Of a stretch of 36,561 nucleotides of DNA, positions 16,184 through 24,431 are shown piece after piece. Location of the stretch: positions 20,812 to 57,372 of the forward strand of contig CADEGN010000009.1 in the NCBI GenBank assembly GCA_902826865.1, read 5' to 3'. This stretch comes from an uncultured Myxococcales bacterium (GTDB lineage Bacteria; Myxococcota_A; Polyangia; Nannocystales; Nannocystaceae). The position numbers and the translations under genes are program-made. Within the stretch, counting starts at the first letter, position 1. Each line of letters starts with the position of its first letter. The notes below the pieces were generated by a model. That model had not been told where the DNA came from. It saw nothing but the letters and a program-made list of their open reading frames with translations, and made no database searches.

Positions 16184-17974
16184 TCAGGTGCCCGGCAGCT
16201 TCGTCACGTTGGCGCCGTAGATGCCGGCCTTCGGCACGCAGAACACCACGAGCTCCATGTCGTCGGCCAACAGCTGGTCACCCTTGTAGCAGCCGACCGC
16301 GAACGCGCCGGTGGTGAGGCGTTCGATCCACGCGCCCTCTTTGCCGTTGCAGTCCTTGCCGGCGTCGTCGTACCAGGCGCCGAGGTCGGTGGTGAGGTGG
16401 CCTTCCGTGTTGGACGACGCCGGGATGTCCGGATTGCGCTCGAGCGCGTTCCACAGGCGCGCGGCCTCGGACTTGGTTGGTGGCCGCGAGCCGGCCGCAC
16501 ACTCGCCGCTGACGGCGTCCTCTTCGAGCGTCTTGTCGGAGAAGTCGTAGAACACCGGGCGGATGCGCGCGGTCGAGTACTCGATGAACTTGGCGAGGAT
16601 CTCCTTGCCGACCGTGGTGTCCTCCGGGCGCGTCTTGCAGTCGGAGTAGTCGCCGAACTGGGCGCGCGACCAACACGGCGCCATCAGTTTGGCGAGCTTC
16701 TTCACCTCGGTGCCCGAGACCGGGTCGTACACCGCCGACCAGGTCTGCGCGCGCGCGACCAGCTCGTTGAAGTCGATGTCCTCGCGCAGCGCGTCGCTGA
16801 TGTCGTAGACCGCGAAGTCGTACGCGCGGTCCGAAGCGGTCATCGCGTTGACTTCGTCGGCATGGATCGCGACCATCGCGTCGTAGAGAGCCGCGTGGTC
16901 CTCGAGCACGCTGATGGCCTCGTCGGCTGCACGCGACGTCGCCAGCAGGCCGTCGACGATCGCCGCCTCGCCCGGGAAATTCGCGGTCTTCTGGAACTGC
17001 TGGCGCAGCACCCCCATCGGCACCGCCACGCGGCCACCGTTAGCGAGGTAACCCCGCGCCTTCTGACCGTCGCAGGTGCCCGGGCCCGAGGTGCCCTGAT
17101 CGTGGCACTTGTCGGCCTCGACCGATGCGCGGAGCTGCTTCTGGGCCTCTGCGGCGATCTTGAACGCCGCTTCATCGAGCTTGGTCAGCTGACTGAGGTC
17201 GACAGTCGGCACGAAGCCGCGCGACTCGACCGACGCCGAAACGCGCACCGACTCGTCGGATAGCGCGCTCTCGAACTTGCTGCCGAGCGACGGGTCGAGC
17301 GAGGCCGAGCCCGCCTTGATGCCAGCGGCCTCGAGCTTGGTCTGCACCGCTTTCGTCTTCGCGAGCGACGAGGTCTCGATCTGCACGAGCATCAGGAGCT
17401 CGGCGCCGTACGCGACACCCGAGACGTAGTCGGTGCCGCACTCGCGCGTGAACTGGGCGGCATCGCTGCGCAGGGTCTGGAGCGCCTCGGGGGTGACCTT
17501 GTGGCGCTCCTGGTTGATCACCGTGTACATGTGCCGCGAGCGCAGCAGAATCGACAGCGTCTTGTCGGAGGTGCGGAACGTTCGGCTGGTGGACAGCGCA
17601 CCGCCGCCGCCGAGCGGGCCGACCTTGAGCTTGGCCTGCGCATCGATGCCGAGCTTCTCTTCGAGCTCCTTGCGGGTCGTGACGAACTGGAGCTCGGTGC
17701 TGATGACGTCGCCGCCGGCGCGGAACTTCGCCACGTCCAGCGCACCCGCCTCGGGCAGCACACAGTTGCGACCCACCGGCGCGTCGACCACGCGGTTGTA
17801 GCCATCGAATACCTGGACCCCGGTGTCGCGGGTCGAGGTCAGCCCCGCGCCGAGCTCGTCGGACTTCTGGCCCCACTCGGGGAACTCCCAGTCGTCGGCT
17901 TGGGCGTCGCCCTCGTCCTGGTCGCAGGCGAAAAAGAGCAGGGAAAGGGGCAGGGTCAGTCGTCGCGCGTGCAT
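16184..17974 (-). CDS. Large lipoprotein with MACPF-like motif
   Basis: I chose the ATG at 17974 because it has a GAGGA site and opens a lipoprotein signal (PLSLLFFAC, Cys17); longer frames are not coding-like. The 596-residue protein has a beta-rich N-terminal half. Around residues 179-191 the motif CGTDYVSGVAYGA follows an Arg/Gln-rich helix. It resembles the MACPF/perforin signature (W/Y-G-T-H-Y-x6-G-G), with Asp for His and Ala for the second Gly. The second half is helical, then Cys-rich (WSRAQFGDYSDCKT; DCNGKEGAWIERL, near 570), with a small beta-like end. A pore-forming or envelope-binding role is inferred from one motif and could be wrong. The upstream lipoprotein gene on the same strand is separated by 345 bp. 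Confidence 0.55.
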   Translation of the reverse strand: MHARRLTLPLSLLFFACDQDEGDAQADDWEFPEWGQKSDELGAGLTSTRDTGVQVFDGYNRVVDAPVGRNCVLPEAGALDVAKFRAGGDVISTELQFVTTRKELEEKLGIDAQAKLKVGPLGGGGALSTSRTFRTSDKTLSILLRSRHMYTVINQERHKVTPEALQTLRSDAAQFTRECGTDYVSGVAYGAELLMLVQIETSSLAKTKAVQTKLEAAGIKAGSASLDPSLGSKFESALSDESVRVSASVESRGFVPTVDLSQLTKLDEAAFKIAAEAQKQLRASVEADKCHDQGTSGPGTCDGQKARGYLANGGRVAVPMGVLRQQFQKTANFPGEAAIVDGLLATSRAADEAISVLEDHAALYDAMVAIHADEVNAMTASDRAYDFAVYDISDALREDIDFNELVARAQTWSAVYDPVSGTEVKKLAKLMAPCWSRAQFGDYSDCKTRPEDTTVGKEILAKFIEYSTARIRPVFYDFSDKTLEEDAVSGECAAGSRPPTKSEAARLWNALERNPDIPASSNTEGHLTTDLGAWYDDAGKDCNGKEGAWIERLTTGAFAVGCYKGDQLLADDMELVVFCVPKAGIYGANVTKLPGT

Positions 17975-18319
17975 CAGGTCCTCGGTAGGGTGCTGCACTG
18001 CGCCATGTGGTTCGGCGGGGGACGCGGATATATGGATCCTCGACCGCTGCCGGGTCCGAAGCCCGACCTTGGTCATGGTTCCCACCTCCATCAGCAGGTT
18101 TCGGCGGGCCCATGAAGGGGATCGGAGATTACAGATCGGTTCCCTCGCAAGCGAGATGCTTGATTTAGCGCGGCGCTCGGCCCCGCGAGCACCTCGCGCG
18201 GGGACGGTCGGACCGCCTGCTCGCGGAGGGCATATGGCCACGAAGATGTCGTGATGCCCAGATGAACTGCGCGGGCTAACGACGCGGCGAGGCGGGAGCA
18301 GCCGTCAAGCGACAGGTTG
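17975..18319. other. Intergenic region between two lipoprotein genes
   Basis: No gene is supported. It holds the ribosome site of the downstream lipoprotein (GAGGA before 17974) and a GC hairpin, CCCCGCG and CGCGGGG around 18181-18202. That hairpin lies downstream of the 18320 gene stop and could slow transcription, but it lacks a T tract. Confidence 0.35.
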
Positions 18320-20359
18320 CTAGAAATGGGCACTGATCACGGTCGTGCCGCCCGCGCGCTCGACCGTTTCGACCTGGATCTCCAGCACCGCCGTGCCCGC
18401 GGGCAGTCCGAGCATGTCCGAGAGATCGATCGTCGGCAGCGAGAACTGGCCGAACCCGGTGGTGCCGAGCTGGCCCAGCAGGCCCGTGACGAGCTGGGCC
18501 TCGAGCAGCTCGATGTAGCTGCTCTCGAGCGCTATCGACTCGTCGTCAGCGGTCAACTCGGTCTCGACGCGCTCGACTTCGGCGAGGTTCAACGCAACGC
18601 CGCTCTCGCCCGCGGTGATGTCGATCTGCACGATCAGCGTCGAGTACGCCGTGAACGTGGTGGTCTTGTCGTTGATCGTGACGTCACCCTGGATGCGGAT
18701 GTCGCCGATCGTCGCGAGCAGGCGATTCGCGTCATTGCAGTCGGACGCCGTGGGCGCGAGCATGCCGGACACATCGACGTCGAGCGCCTGGATGATGCCG
18801 CCGCCGAGCTGGTCCTGGCCGAGCGGGAATTCGAGCAGGCCACCGCGCCAGCCGGCATACAGCAGCTGGTTCAGCGTGTCGTCCGCCAGCGAGATCTCGA
18901 GTGGGGCCACGCGCTGGATCGCGAGCGTCTGCGGCGCGAGCCCACAGCCGGCGCGATCGGGCACGCCGAGATTGTCGTATTGCGTGACGACCTCGCCCGG
19001 ATAGCCGCCGGCGCGCAGCACGACGGCGCCGCCCTCGGGCGGTGACTGATTCGGCGGCGCGATGCCGTCGTGGAAGTCCGTGGACGCGAAGTCGGCCGCG
19101 AGATCGACGGGGATCGACTTGCGTGCGTTGCCGAGGTTGGGGAAGTCGAACGTCGTCGCGAGCGCGAGCGCGGCCAGGCCGTTCGCGAGCGCCGGCCCGA
19201 GCTGCTCCTGCACCGAGTCCTCGAGCGCGCCCTCGAGGTCGGCGACCAGCGAGTCGTGCACGAACACCTCCACGACCGAGAGCAGGAAGTCCGTCCACGG
19301 GTTGTCGGCCCACACCTCGACGTCGTCGGGGTCCACGACCGCACGGACGTTCTGCAGCGTCGCGACGAGCTGGTGATTCGGACCCGCCGACAACATGAGC
19401 TGGCCGGTGAGGGTGACCGCGGAGATCGAGAGCCCACCCGTGCCGTCACCACCGGCGAGCTGGCAGGCGAAGGTCGTGCAGTCGAAGGACAGATCGCCGA
19501 CGATGTCGTCGACCGACGCCGTGAGCCCGAGGCCGCCATCGATGGCGTCGAGCGCCAACGCGGCTGAGCCGAGCTGCAACGAGGTGAGGTACACGTCGTA
19601 GCCGGCCTGGTTCACGACCGGCGTGGTCGGATCGGCGAACTGATCGGTGTCGAACGCAGCGAGGGCCAACTCCAGAGCGGTCGCGAGATCATCGAGCGGC
19701 ATCGAGCGATCACCGTCGTCGATCGATTCCGGGCCGAGCCAGAACGCGAGTCCCTCGGGCACCGGAGCGTCCGGTGGCGTCATCGGCTTGCGATAGCCCG
19801 TGGACCACAAGAACGACTGCACGCGCCGCCGCAGGTTGCCGGCGTCGTCGGCGGTCTCGAGCACGATCACGTTGCCCCCGACCTGGGCCGGCACGTCGTG
19901 GCTGAAGCTGCCGTCCGCACCGACGTCGACCTCGGTGCCGTTGATCGTGAACGATGTGACCTCGCCGACCGGGCTCGTCACAGTGCCGACGACCGTGACC
20001 ACCGGATCGGCCGCGTTGCCGACGATCGTCGCGGCGCGGGCGGGGAATTCGACGTCGATCTCGGGCCGACACTCGTTGGAGACCCGCACCTCGTGCGTGC
20101 ACTCGCGGGCGTTGCAGTCGTCGACGGTGCACGGGTCGGCGTCGTCGCACTCGCTCGGTTGTGTGCAAGCGTCCTCGGTGTCGGCCGAGTCGTCGGAGCC
20201 GTCGCCATCGGCGGTGCCGACCGTCTCGTCGACGGCCCCGCTCTCGCCGCCGGCAGATCCGCCGCCGTCCGCCCCGACGCTGTCGTCGTCACCGCAGCCG
20301 CACAGCGCGGCCACCACTCCCAGCACCGCCACCTTCGAGCTCGCGTCGAGCCATCGCAT
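18320..20359 (-). CDS. Large lipoprotein: Cys-rich linker, Ig-like domain and beta-rich lipid-binding-like region
   Basis: The ATG at 20359 starts a lipoprotein signal (VAALCGC, Cys22) followed by an Asp/Gly/Ser-rich linker. Residues 65-97 are Cys-rich (DDADPCTVDDCN), a pattern common in myxobacterial exported proteins. Residues about 116-173 read as a bacterial Ig-like fold (SFTINGTEVDVGADGSF). The remaining 500 residues alternate amphipathic strands and helices. A segment near 540-570 (LNQLLYAGWRGGLLEFPLG) is reminiscent of BPI/LBP-type lipid-binding proteins; this is a weak analogy. It likely sits in the outer membrane facing the periplasm or surface. The MACPF-like lipoprotein follows on the same strand. 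Confidence 0.7.
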   Translation of the reverse strand: MRWLDASSKVAVLGVVAALCGCGDDDSVGADGGGSAGGESGAVDETVGTADGDGSDDSADTEDACTQPSECDDADPCTVDDCNARECTHEVRVSNECRPEIDVEFPARAATIVGNAADPVVTVVGTVTSPVGEVTSFTINGTEVDVGADGSFSHDVPAQVGGNVIVLETADDAGNLRRRVQSFLWSTGYRKPMTPPDAPVPEGLAFWLGPESIDDGDRSMPLDDLATALELALAAFDTDQFADPTTPVVNQAGYDVYLTSLQLGSAALALDAIDGGLGLTASVDDIVGDLSFDCTTFACQLAGGDGTGGLSISAVTLTGQLMLSAGPNHQLVATLQNVRAVVDPDDVEVWADNPWTDFLLSVVEVFVHDSLVADLEGALEDSVQEQLGPALANGLAALALATTFDFPNLGNARKSIPVDLAADFASTDFHDGIAPPNQSPPEGGAVVLRAGGYPGEVVTQYDNLGVPDRAGCGLAPQTLAIQRVAPLEISLADDTLNQLLYAGWRGGLLEFPLGQDQLGGGIIQALDVDVSGMLAPTASDCNDANRLLATIGDIRIQGDVTINDKTTTFTAYSTLIVQIDITAGESGVALNLAEVERVETELTADDESIALESSYIELLEAQLVTGLLGQLGTTGFGQFSLPTIDLSDMLGLPAGTAVLEIQVETVERAGGTTVISAHF

Positions 20360-20537
20360 CCGTCGTCGAGCGTAGCACGACGACGACAGAGCTCGCTCCG
20401 CTCGCGATCGCGCGCGGATGGAGGGGTTAAGATTTTGTACCAGCGAGAGGCCGCCGGCGTGCGTGTGCCCCCGTGCCAGCGACGCCGAGCTCGCGCGTTG
20501 GATGGCCACCCGGCCGTGATGCTGCGACCATCGCTGC
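20360..20537. promoter_or_regulatory. Divergent promoter region
   Basis: These 178 bp separate the divergent starts of the BPI-like lipoprotein (minus) and the Derlin-like membrane protein (plus), so promoters for both must lie here. The stretch TTAAGATTTTGTACC at about 20427 is AT-rich compared with its surroundings and could be a -10 area. No consensus pair is certain. Confidence 0.4.
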
Positions 20538-21194
20538 GTGTTCGAGCGCAATCCCTGGCGAGAGACCGTCGCCGGCGTGCGGGGCCAGCCGCCGACCTTC
20601 GTGGTCGTGCTGCTCGTCGGCCTGGCGCTCGGTCTGATCGGTGAGTCGTTCGTCGAGCTGCGCCCGTTGCTGGCGCTGTGTCGGCTCGACGCGCGGATAT
20701 GGGAGGCCGGTCAGCTGTGGCGGATCGTGACGTTCGGGCTGGTCGGCGAGGGCGGCCTGAGCCTGTGGAGCGCAGTCGAGCTCGTCATCATCTACTGGTT
20801 CGTCGTCGAGCTGTGCGTCACCATCGGCGTCGCGCGTGCGCGCGTGCTGCTCTTCGGCGGCATCGCGGTCGCGGGCACGGCCGCGGTCGTCGTGCAGCTG
20901 GCCTGGGAGCTCACCGGTGGCGAACGCAGTCACCACGCATTTTGGATGATCCAGGGCCAGCGCGTGGTAATGGCGATCATCGTCCCCGCGTTCGCGACCC
21001 GGCACCGCTACACCACGCTCCGCATGCCGCTGCTCTTCGATCTGCCGATTCCGTCGCGGTGGGTGATCGGCGTGCAGCTCGTCATAGCACTGCTGACCTG
21101 GGCCGGCCTGCGCGACACCGGTGGGCTCGCTGGCGTGCTCGCGGCCACGCTGTGGGGGGCGACCGCGATGCGCAGCCGTCGTTGGTCGCTATGA
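20538..21194 (+). CDS. Derlin/rhomboid-like six-helix membrane protein, probably non-proteolytic
   Basis: The 218-residue protein (GTG start) has about six membrane helices. An early loop reads ARIWEAGQLWRIVTFGLV, similar to the WR motif after helix 1 of rhomboid-like and Derlin proteins. The rhomboid Gly-x-Ser-Gly catalytic motif and the helix-6 His are not visible, so a pseudoprotease/Derlin-like role in membrane-protein handling is inferred. It is divergent from the BPI-like lipoprotein gene. The DUF885 gene lies 266 bp downstream on the same strand. Confidence 0.55.
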   Translation: MFERNPWRETVAGVRGQPPTFVVVLLVGLALGLIGESFVELRPLLALCRLDARIWEAGQLWRIVTFGLVGEGGLSLWSAVELVIIYWFVVELCVTIGVARARVLLFGGIAVAGTAAVVVQLAWELTGGERSHHAFWMIQGQRVVMAIIVPAFATRHRYTTLRMPLLFDLPIPSRWVIGVQLVIALLTWAGLRDTGGLAGVLAATLWGATAMRSRRWSL

Positions 21195-21459
21195 GCCGCG
21201 CGGTACTCGGCGCGTTGCTCGCGCGCTTGCCTGGGCCGGCGATGAGCCGCGCGTGACCTGGGCCGAGCTCGATCGCGACGATCGGCTGGAATTCACGACC
21301 GACGCGGGCGAGTTGACCATGCGGGAGGTCTTCCAGCGCCACGATGCGCAACGCTGCGATGGGAAGGCGTGCGCCGCACCCGCGGACGTGTGCGCCCCCG
21401 GCTGGCACGTTTGTGCGCACGACGGCAACAGTGGCGATCTCGAGGAGCTATCCTCAGCC
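21195..21459 (+). other. Possible gene fragment between the Derlin-like and DUF885 genes
   Basis: In the frame of the DUF885 gene, codons from about 21245 to 21459 read VTWAELDRDDRLEFTTDAG, then a Cys-rich piece (APADVCAPGWHVCAHDG). They are protein-like but lack a start of their own. The DUF885 lipoprotein start at 21460 is far better supported. This may be the tail of a lost secreted protein or a read-through artefact. Confidence 0.3.
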
Positions 21460-23157
21460 ATGCGCCGCGCGTTGCTGCTCGCTTCGCTCATTCTTGCCTG
21501 CGCTCACACGCGCAGCCAAAACCTCGTGCCCGCCGTGACCCTCGACTTCACCTCTGTCACCGATCGCGTGCTTGATCGGCAGCTTGGCTCGCATCCGCAG
21601 CGTGGTGTCGAGCTCGGCGCGCACGAGTACGACGGGCGGCTGCCCGACGTGTCGCCGGCCGGGATCGAGGCGTTGCGCGCTCAGATCGCGGAGGACCTCG
21701 CCGCGCTCGGCCGCGTCGATCTCACGAAGCTCGACGCTCGCCATCAGGTCGAGCTGAGCGCGCTCGTGGCCGCGGTGCTCGTCGACCGCTTCGATGTCGA
21801 GGTGTTGCGCGCGCCGTGGCGCAACCCGATGTTCTACCTCGGGCCGCTCGATCTCACCGCGTACATCAGCCGCGACTACGCGCCGCTGGACGTGCGCGCG
21901 GCCGCGATCGCGAAGATCGCCGAGGCGAGCGCCGCGTACATCGATCACGCCAAGGCGCGGCTCGAGCCGAAGATCGCCCGCACGTTCCTCGCCACCGGGC
22001 TGCTGCAAGCCCGCGGTATGGCCGAGTTCGTCCGCACCGACGTGCGCACCGCGATCCGCGGAGTGAAGGACCCTGCACTCGCGGCCCGCTGCGAGACCGG
22101 GCTCGTCGCCATGGCGGCGGCGCTCGACGAGTACGCGCGGCATCTCGACGAGCTGCGCCTGCACGCGACCGACGACTTCGCGCTGGGTCGGGATGCCTTC
22201 ACGCAGATGCTGCGGGAGACGCAGGGCATCGACGTCGATCTCGACCGCCTCACGGCGCTGCTCGAGGCGGACCTCGCACGCAATCTCGCGGCACTGGACG
22301 CGACGGCGAAGCAGATCGATCCGTCGGTGAGCACCGCCCAGGTCGTCGCCCGCGTCGGCGAAACGCGCCCGGCCGACGCGCTCGCGACGGCGACGGAGCG
22401 GAGCGCACGCATGCGCGAGTTCCTGCTCGCGAAGCAGCTCGTGACGATCCCGAGCGACGACGTCGTGCGCGTCGTCGAGAGCCCGCCGTTCCTGCGCTGG
22501 AATCCCGCGTTCCTCGGAGCGGCCGGCCCGTTCGAGACGACCCCGCTGCCCTCCTTCTACTACATCAGCCCGCCCGATCCGAGCTGGCCACTCGCGCAGC
22601 AGCGCGAGTACGTGCCACCGGTCGGCGATCTGTTGTTCATCACGATCCACGAGGTCTGGCCCGGCCACTTCTTGCACGGCCTGCATCTCGCGAAGCACCC
22701 GTCGCGCGTGCTGCGTTCGACCTACAACTACACGATGTCCGAGGGCTGGGCGCACTACGCCGAGGAGATGATGTGGGACGCGGGCGTCGACGACGATCCG
22801 CGCGTGCACATCGGTCAGCTCCGCCTCGCACTGGTCCGCAACGTCCGCGCACTCGCGGCAATCGGCCTGCACACGCAGGGCTGGGACGTCGAACGCGCGC
22901 GGCAGATGTTCCGCATCGCGGCGTTCCAGGACGAGGTCAACGCCTCGCAGCAAGCGATGCGCGGAACGTTCGATCCGATGTACCTCGCGTACACGGTCGG
23001 CAAGCTCGCGATCGTGAAGCTGCGCGACGATCTGAAGGCGAAGCGCGGCGCCGCGTTCGATCTCCGCGAGCTCCACGACGAGTTGCTGTCCTACGGTGCG
23101 GCGCCGCTGGGCGCGATCCGTCGCGCGATGCTCGGAGACGCGAGCCCGGTGCTGTGA
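21460..23157 (+). CDS. DUF885-family lipoprotein, predicted metallohydrolase
   Basis: The ATG at 21460 opens a short lipoprotein signal (LLLASLILAC, Cys14), which decides the start over upstream codons. The 565-residue protein is a DUF885 member, a mostly helical family related to M32-type metallopeptidases. It has the zinc motif HEVWPGH (His397, Glu398, His402) and EGWAHYAEE (Glu428 to Glu435), both typical of the family. Length fits the usual 550-600. The substrate is unknown; a periplasmic peptidase role is inferred. It is intact, and an ada remnant begins just after its stop. Confidence 0.85.
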   Translation: MRRALLLASLILACAHTRSQNLVPAVTLDFTSVTDRVLDRQLGSHPQRGVELGAHEYDGRLPDVSPAGIEALRAQIAEDLAALGRVDLTKLDARHQVELSALVAAVLVDRFDVEVLRAPWRNPMFYLGPLDLTAYISRDYAPLDVRAAAIAKIAEASAAYIDHAKARLEPKIARTFLATGLLQARGMAEFVRTDVRTAIRGVKDPALAARCETGLVAMAAALDEYARHLDELRLHATDDFALGRDAFTQMLRETQGIDVDLDRLTALLEADLARNLAALDATAKQIDPSVSTAQVVARVGETRPADALATATERSARMREFLLAKQLVTIPSDDVVRVVESPPFLRWNPAFLGAAGPFETTPLPSFYYISPPDPSWPLAQQREYVPPVGDLLFITIHEVWPGHFLHGLHLAKHPSRVLRSTYNYTMSEGWAHYAEEMMWDAGVDDDPRVHIGQLRLALVRNVRALAAIGLHTQGWDVERARQMFRIAAFQDEVNASQQAMRGTFDPMYLAYTVGKLAIVKLRDDLKAKRGAAFDLRELHDELLSYGAAPLGAIRRAMLGDASPVL

Positions 23158-23159
23158 GG

Positions 23160-23600
23160 GCGGTCTGGGCGAGCCGGCAGGGTTCCTCGATCGAGCAGGA
23201 ACTGGGGCGGGAATTCCCGAAGGGCCTATGCACGCGGGACGACGGTCGCCTGCAGCCCGTGGTCGCAATCGTCGCCCATGTCGAAGACCGCCACAGCAAC
23301 GTCGCGCTCCCACTGGGCGTAAAGGGGACCGATTTTCAGCGCCGCATGTGGGCCCTGCTGCAACAGACTCCGTGCGGCGAGACTCGCTCGTATGGAGAAA
23401 TTGCGAAGGCGATGGGCAAGCCGTCGGCGACTCGAGCCGTCGTGCGGGCGTGCGCGGCGAACAAGCTCGCCATCGTGATCCCATGCCACGGCGTCGTACG
23501 TGGCGACGGTGACGTCGGTGGCTACCGCTGCGGGCTCGCACGCGAGCGAGAGTTGATCGGGCGGAACAGCCGCCCGATCCGACGGTCCCAGCTCACGTGA
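23160..23600 (+). pseudogene. ada: ada-like O6-alkylguanine-DNA alkyltransferase domain, 5-prime truncated, copy B
   Basis: The frame reads from SIEQELGREFPKG through FQRRMWALLQQTPCGETRS and YGEIAKAMGKPSATRAVV to IVIPCHGVVRGDGDVGGYRC, ending in TGA at 23600. This matches the whole C-terminal methyl-acceptor domain of Ada. The acceptor Cys is kept, but the next residue pattern is PCHG instead of PCHR, a change at a position I know as almost invariant. The N-terminal Ada domain and any start codon near the domain start are missing; the first in-frame GTG is 23259, giving only 113 residues. It directly follows the DUF885 stop. It is probably non-functional, though a short product cannot be ruled out. 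Confidence 0.75.
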
Positions 23601-23810
23601 TGCGCTTCAGTGGCTGCGATGGCAGCGTTGTCCCCCACGATATTTCCGGCTTGACGGATCGCCCCACGTCTCGCAAACTCCCACGGTTCGTTTTGCGCTG
23701 GAGGTCGGTGGGATGGAGTTACGCAGGATTGTGCCCGCGGTAGGTAAGGCGTTGGGACTCGAGGCGTGCCTCGGGAGCCGGACCGACGAGCGTCGCCAGG
23801 GAGGTTCGCC
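23601..23810 (+). promoter_or_regulatory. Leader region of the radical-SAM operon
   Basis: No gene is seen in these 210 bp. A possible sigma70-type pair is TTGACG at 23652 and CAAACT at 23675, with 17 bp spacing; the -10 is poor. A 14-base palindrome CGAGGCGTGCCTCG at 23760-23773 lies about 38 bp before the start and could be an operator or hairpin. GGGAGG just before the ATG is a good ribosome site. Confidence 0.3.
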
Positions 23811-24431
23811 ATGATGTTGAAGCGGGTGCCCACGCATATTCTCGTCGCGCTCGGCCTCGGCTGCGGCCCAGCTGTCGGCAACGAAGGCGGCGCGAGCCAG
23901 TCGACCTCGGGCGACGGCGGCGAGGACGTCGGCGACGTCGACATCAGCGGTTGCTTAGGTTGCTTGTCGAACCCGACGTCCTACACGGACGACGGCGAGG
24001 ACGCCGACGTCGGCCCGTGCCTCACCGAGTGTCTCGCTCCGATCACAGGGGGGTCGAGCGGGGGTTCCACCAGCTTCACGACCGGGCCATGCCTCACGCC
24101 GATCGACACCGACACGTTCGACGGTACTGGCACGGGCACGTCCGACGGCACTGGCACCGGCACCGGCACCGACGTCAGTACCGGCAGCGACGCGGGCACC
24201 GACACAGGCACGGGCACGGACCCCGGCTCGGGCACCGACACGGACACGGGTACCGACACCGGCTCGGGCACCGACCCCGCGGGCGCGTCCAGCGGGACGT
24301 CCGGCGGCACGCAGAACGAGGGCCAACGCGCGCGATGGTGGCGTGAGGCGCTCGAGCGCATGGAGGCCGACGGCAAGCTGCCGAGCGACGTGCTCGCGCG
24401 GCTGCGCGAGTACAAAGGTGCGCGCCCATGA
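23811..24431 (+). CDS. Candidate modified lipoprotein/precursor with Cys-Leu motifs and Thr-Gly/Thr-Asp tract
   Basis: The ATG at 23811 follows GGGAGG; ATG 23814 is equally possible. The 206-residue product has a lipoprotein signal ending ALGLGC (Cys18) and then an acidic linker. Residues 47-98 contain three similar motifs: GCLGCLSNP, GPCLTECLAP and GPCLTPID (Cys48, 51, 70, 74, 94). A Thr/Gly/Asp/Ser low-complexity tract of about 55 residues follows (about 103-158). The charged helical tail (RARWWREALERMEADGKLP) is well formed. The stop overlaps the radical-SAM start by 4 bases. Repeated short motifs directly upstream of a SPASM enzyme suggest a substrate of that enzyme. No homology to a known precursor family is claimed. 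Confidence 0.7.
   Translation: MMLKRVPTHILVALGLGCGPAVGNEGGASQSTSGDGGEDVGDVDISGCLGCLSNPTSYTDDGEDADVGPCLTECLAPITGGSSGGSTSFTTGPCLTPIDTDTFDGTGTGTSDGTGTGTGTDVSTGSDAGTDTGTGTDPGSGTDTDTGTDTGSGTDPAGASSGTSGGTQNEGQRARWWREALERMEADGKLPSDVLARLREYKGARP

Noticed and set aside
16181..17263. Plus-strand open frame of 360 codons
   Set aside because: It is antisense to the MACPF-like lipoprotein and has a valine/arginine/alanine composition without motifs.
21454..23541. Long minus-strand open frame of 695 codons
   Set aside because: It is antisense to the well-supported DUF885 gene and the ada domain; Arg-rich composition is typical of a high-GC shadow frame.
23160..23600. Intact short alkyltransferase gene
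   Set aside because: There is no start near the domain beginning, the conserved residue after PCH is changed, and a second degraded copy exists; it is treated as a pseudogene.
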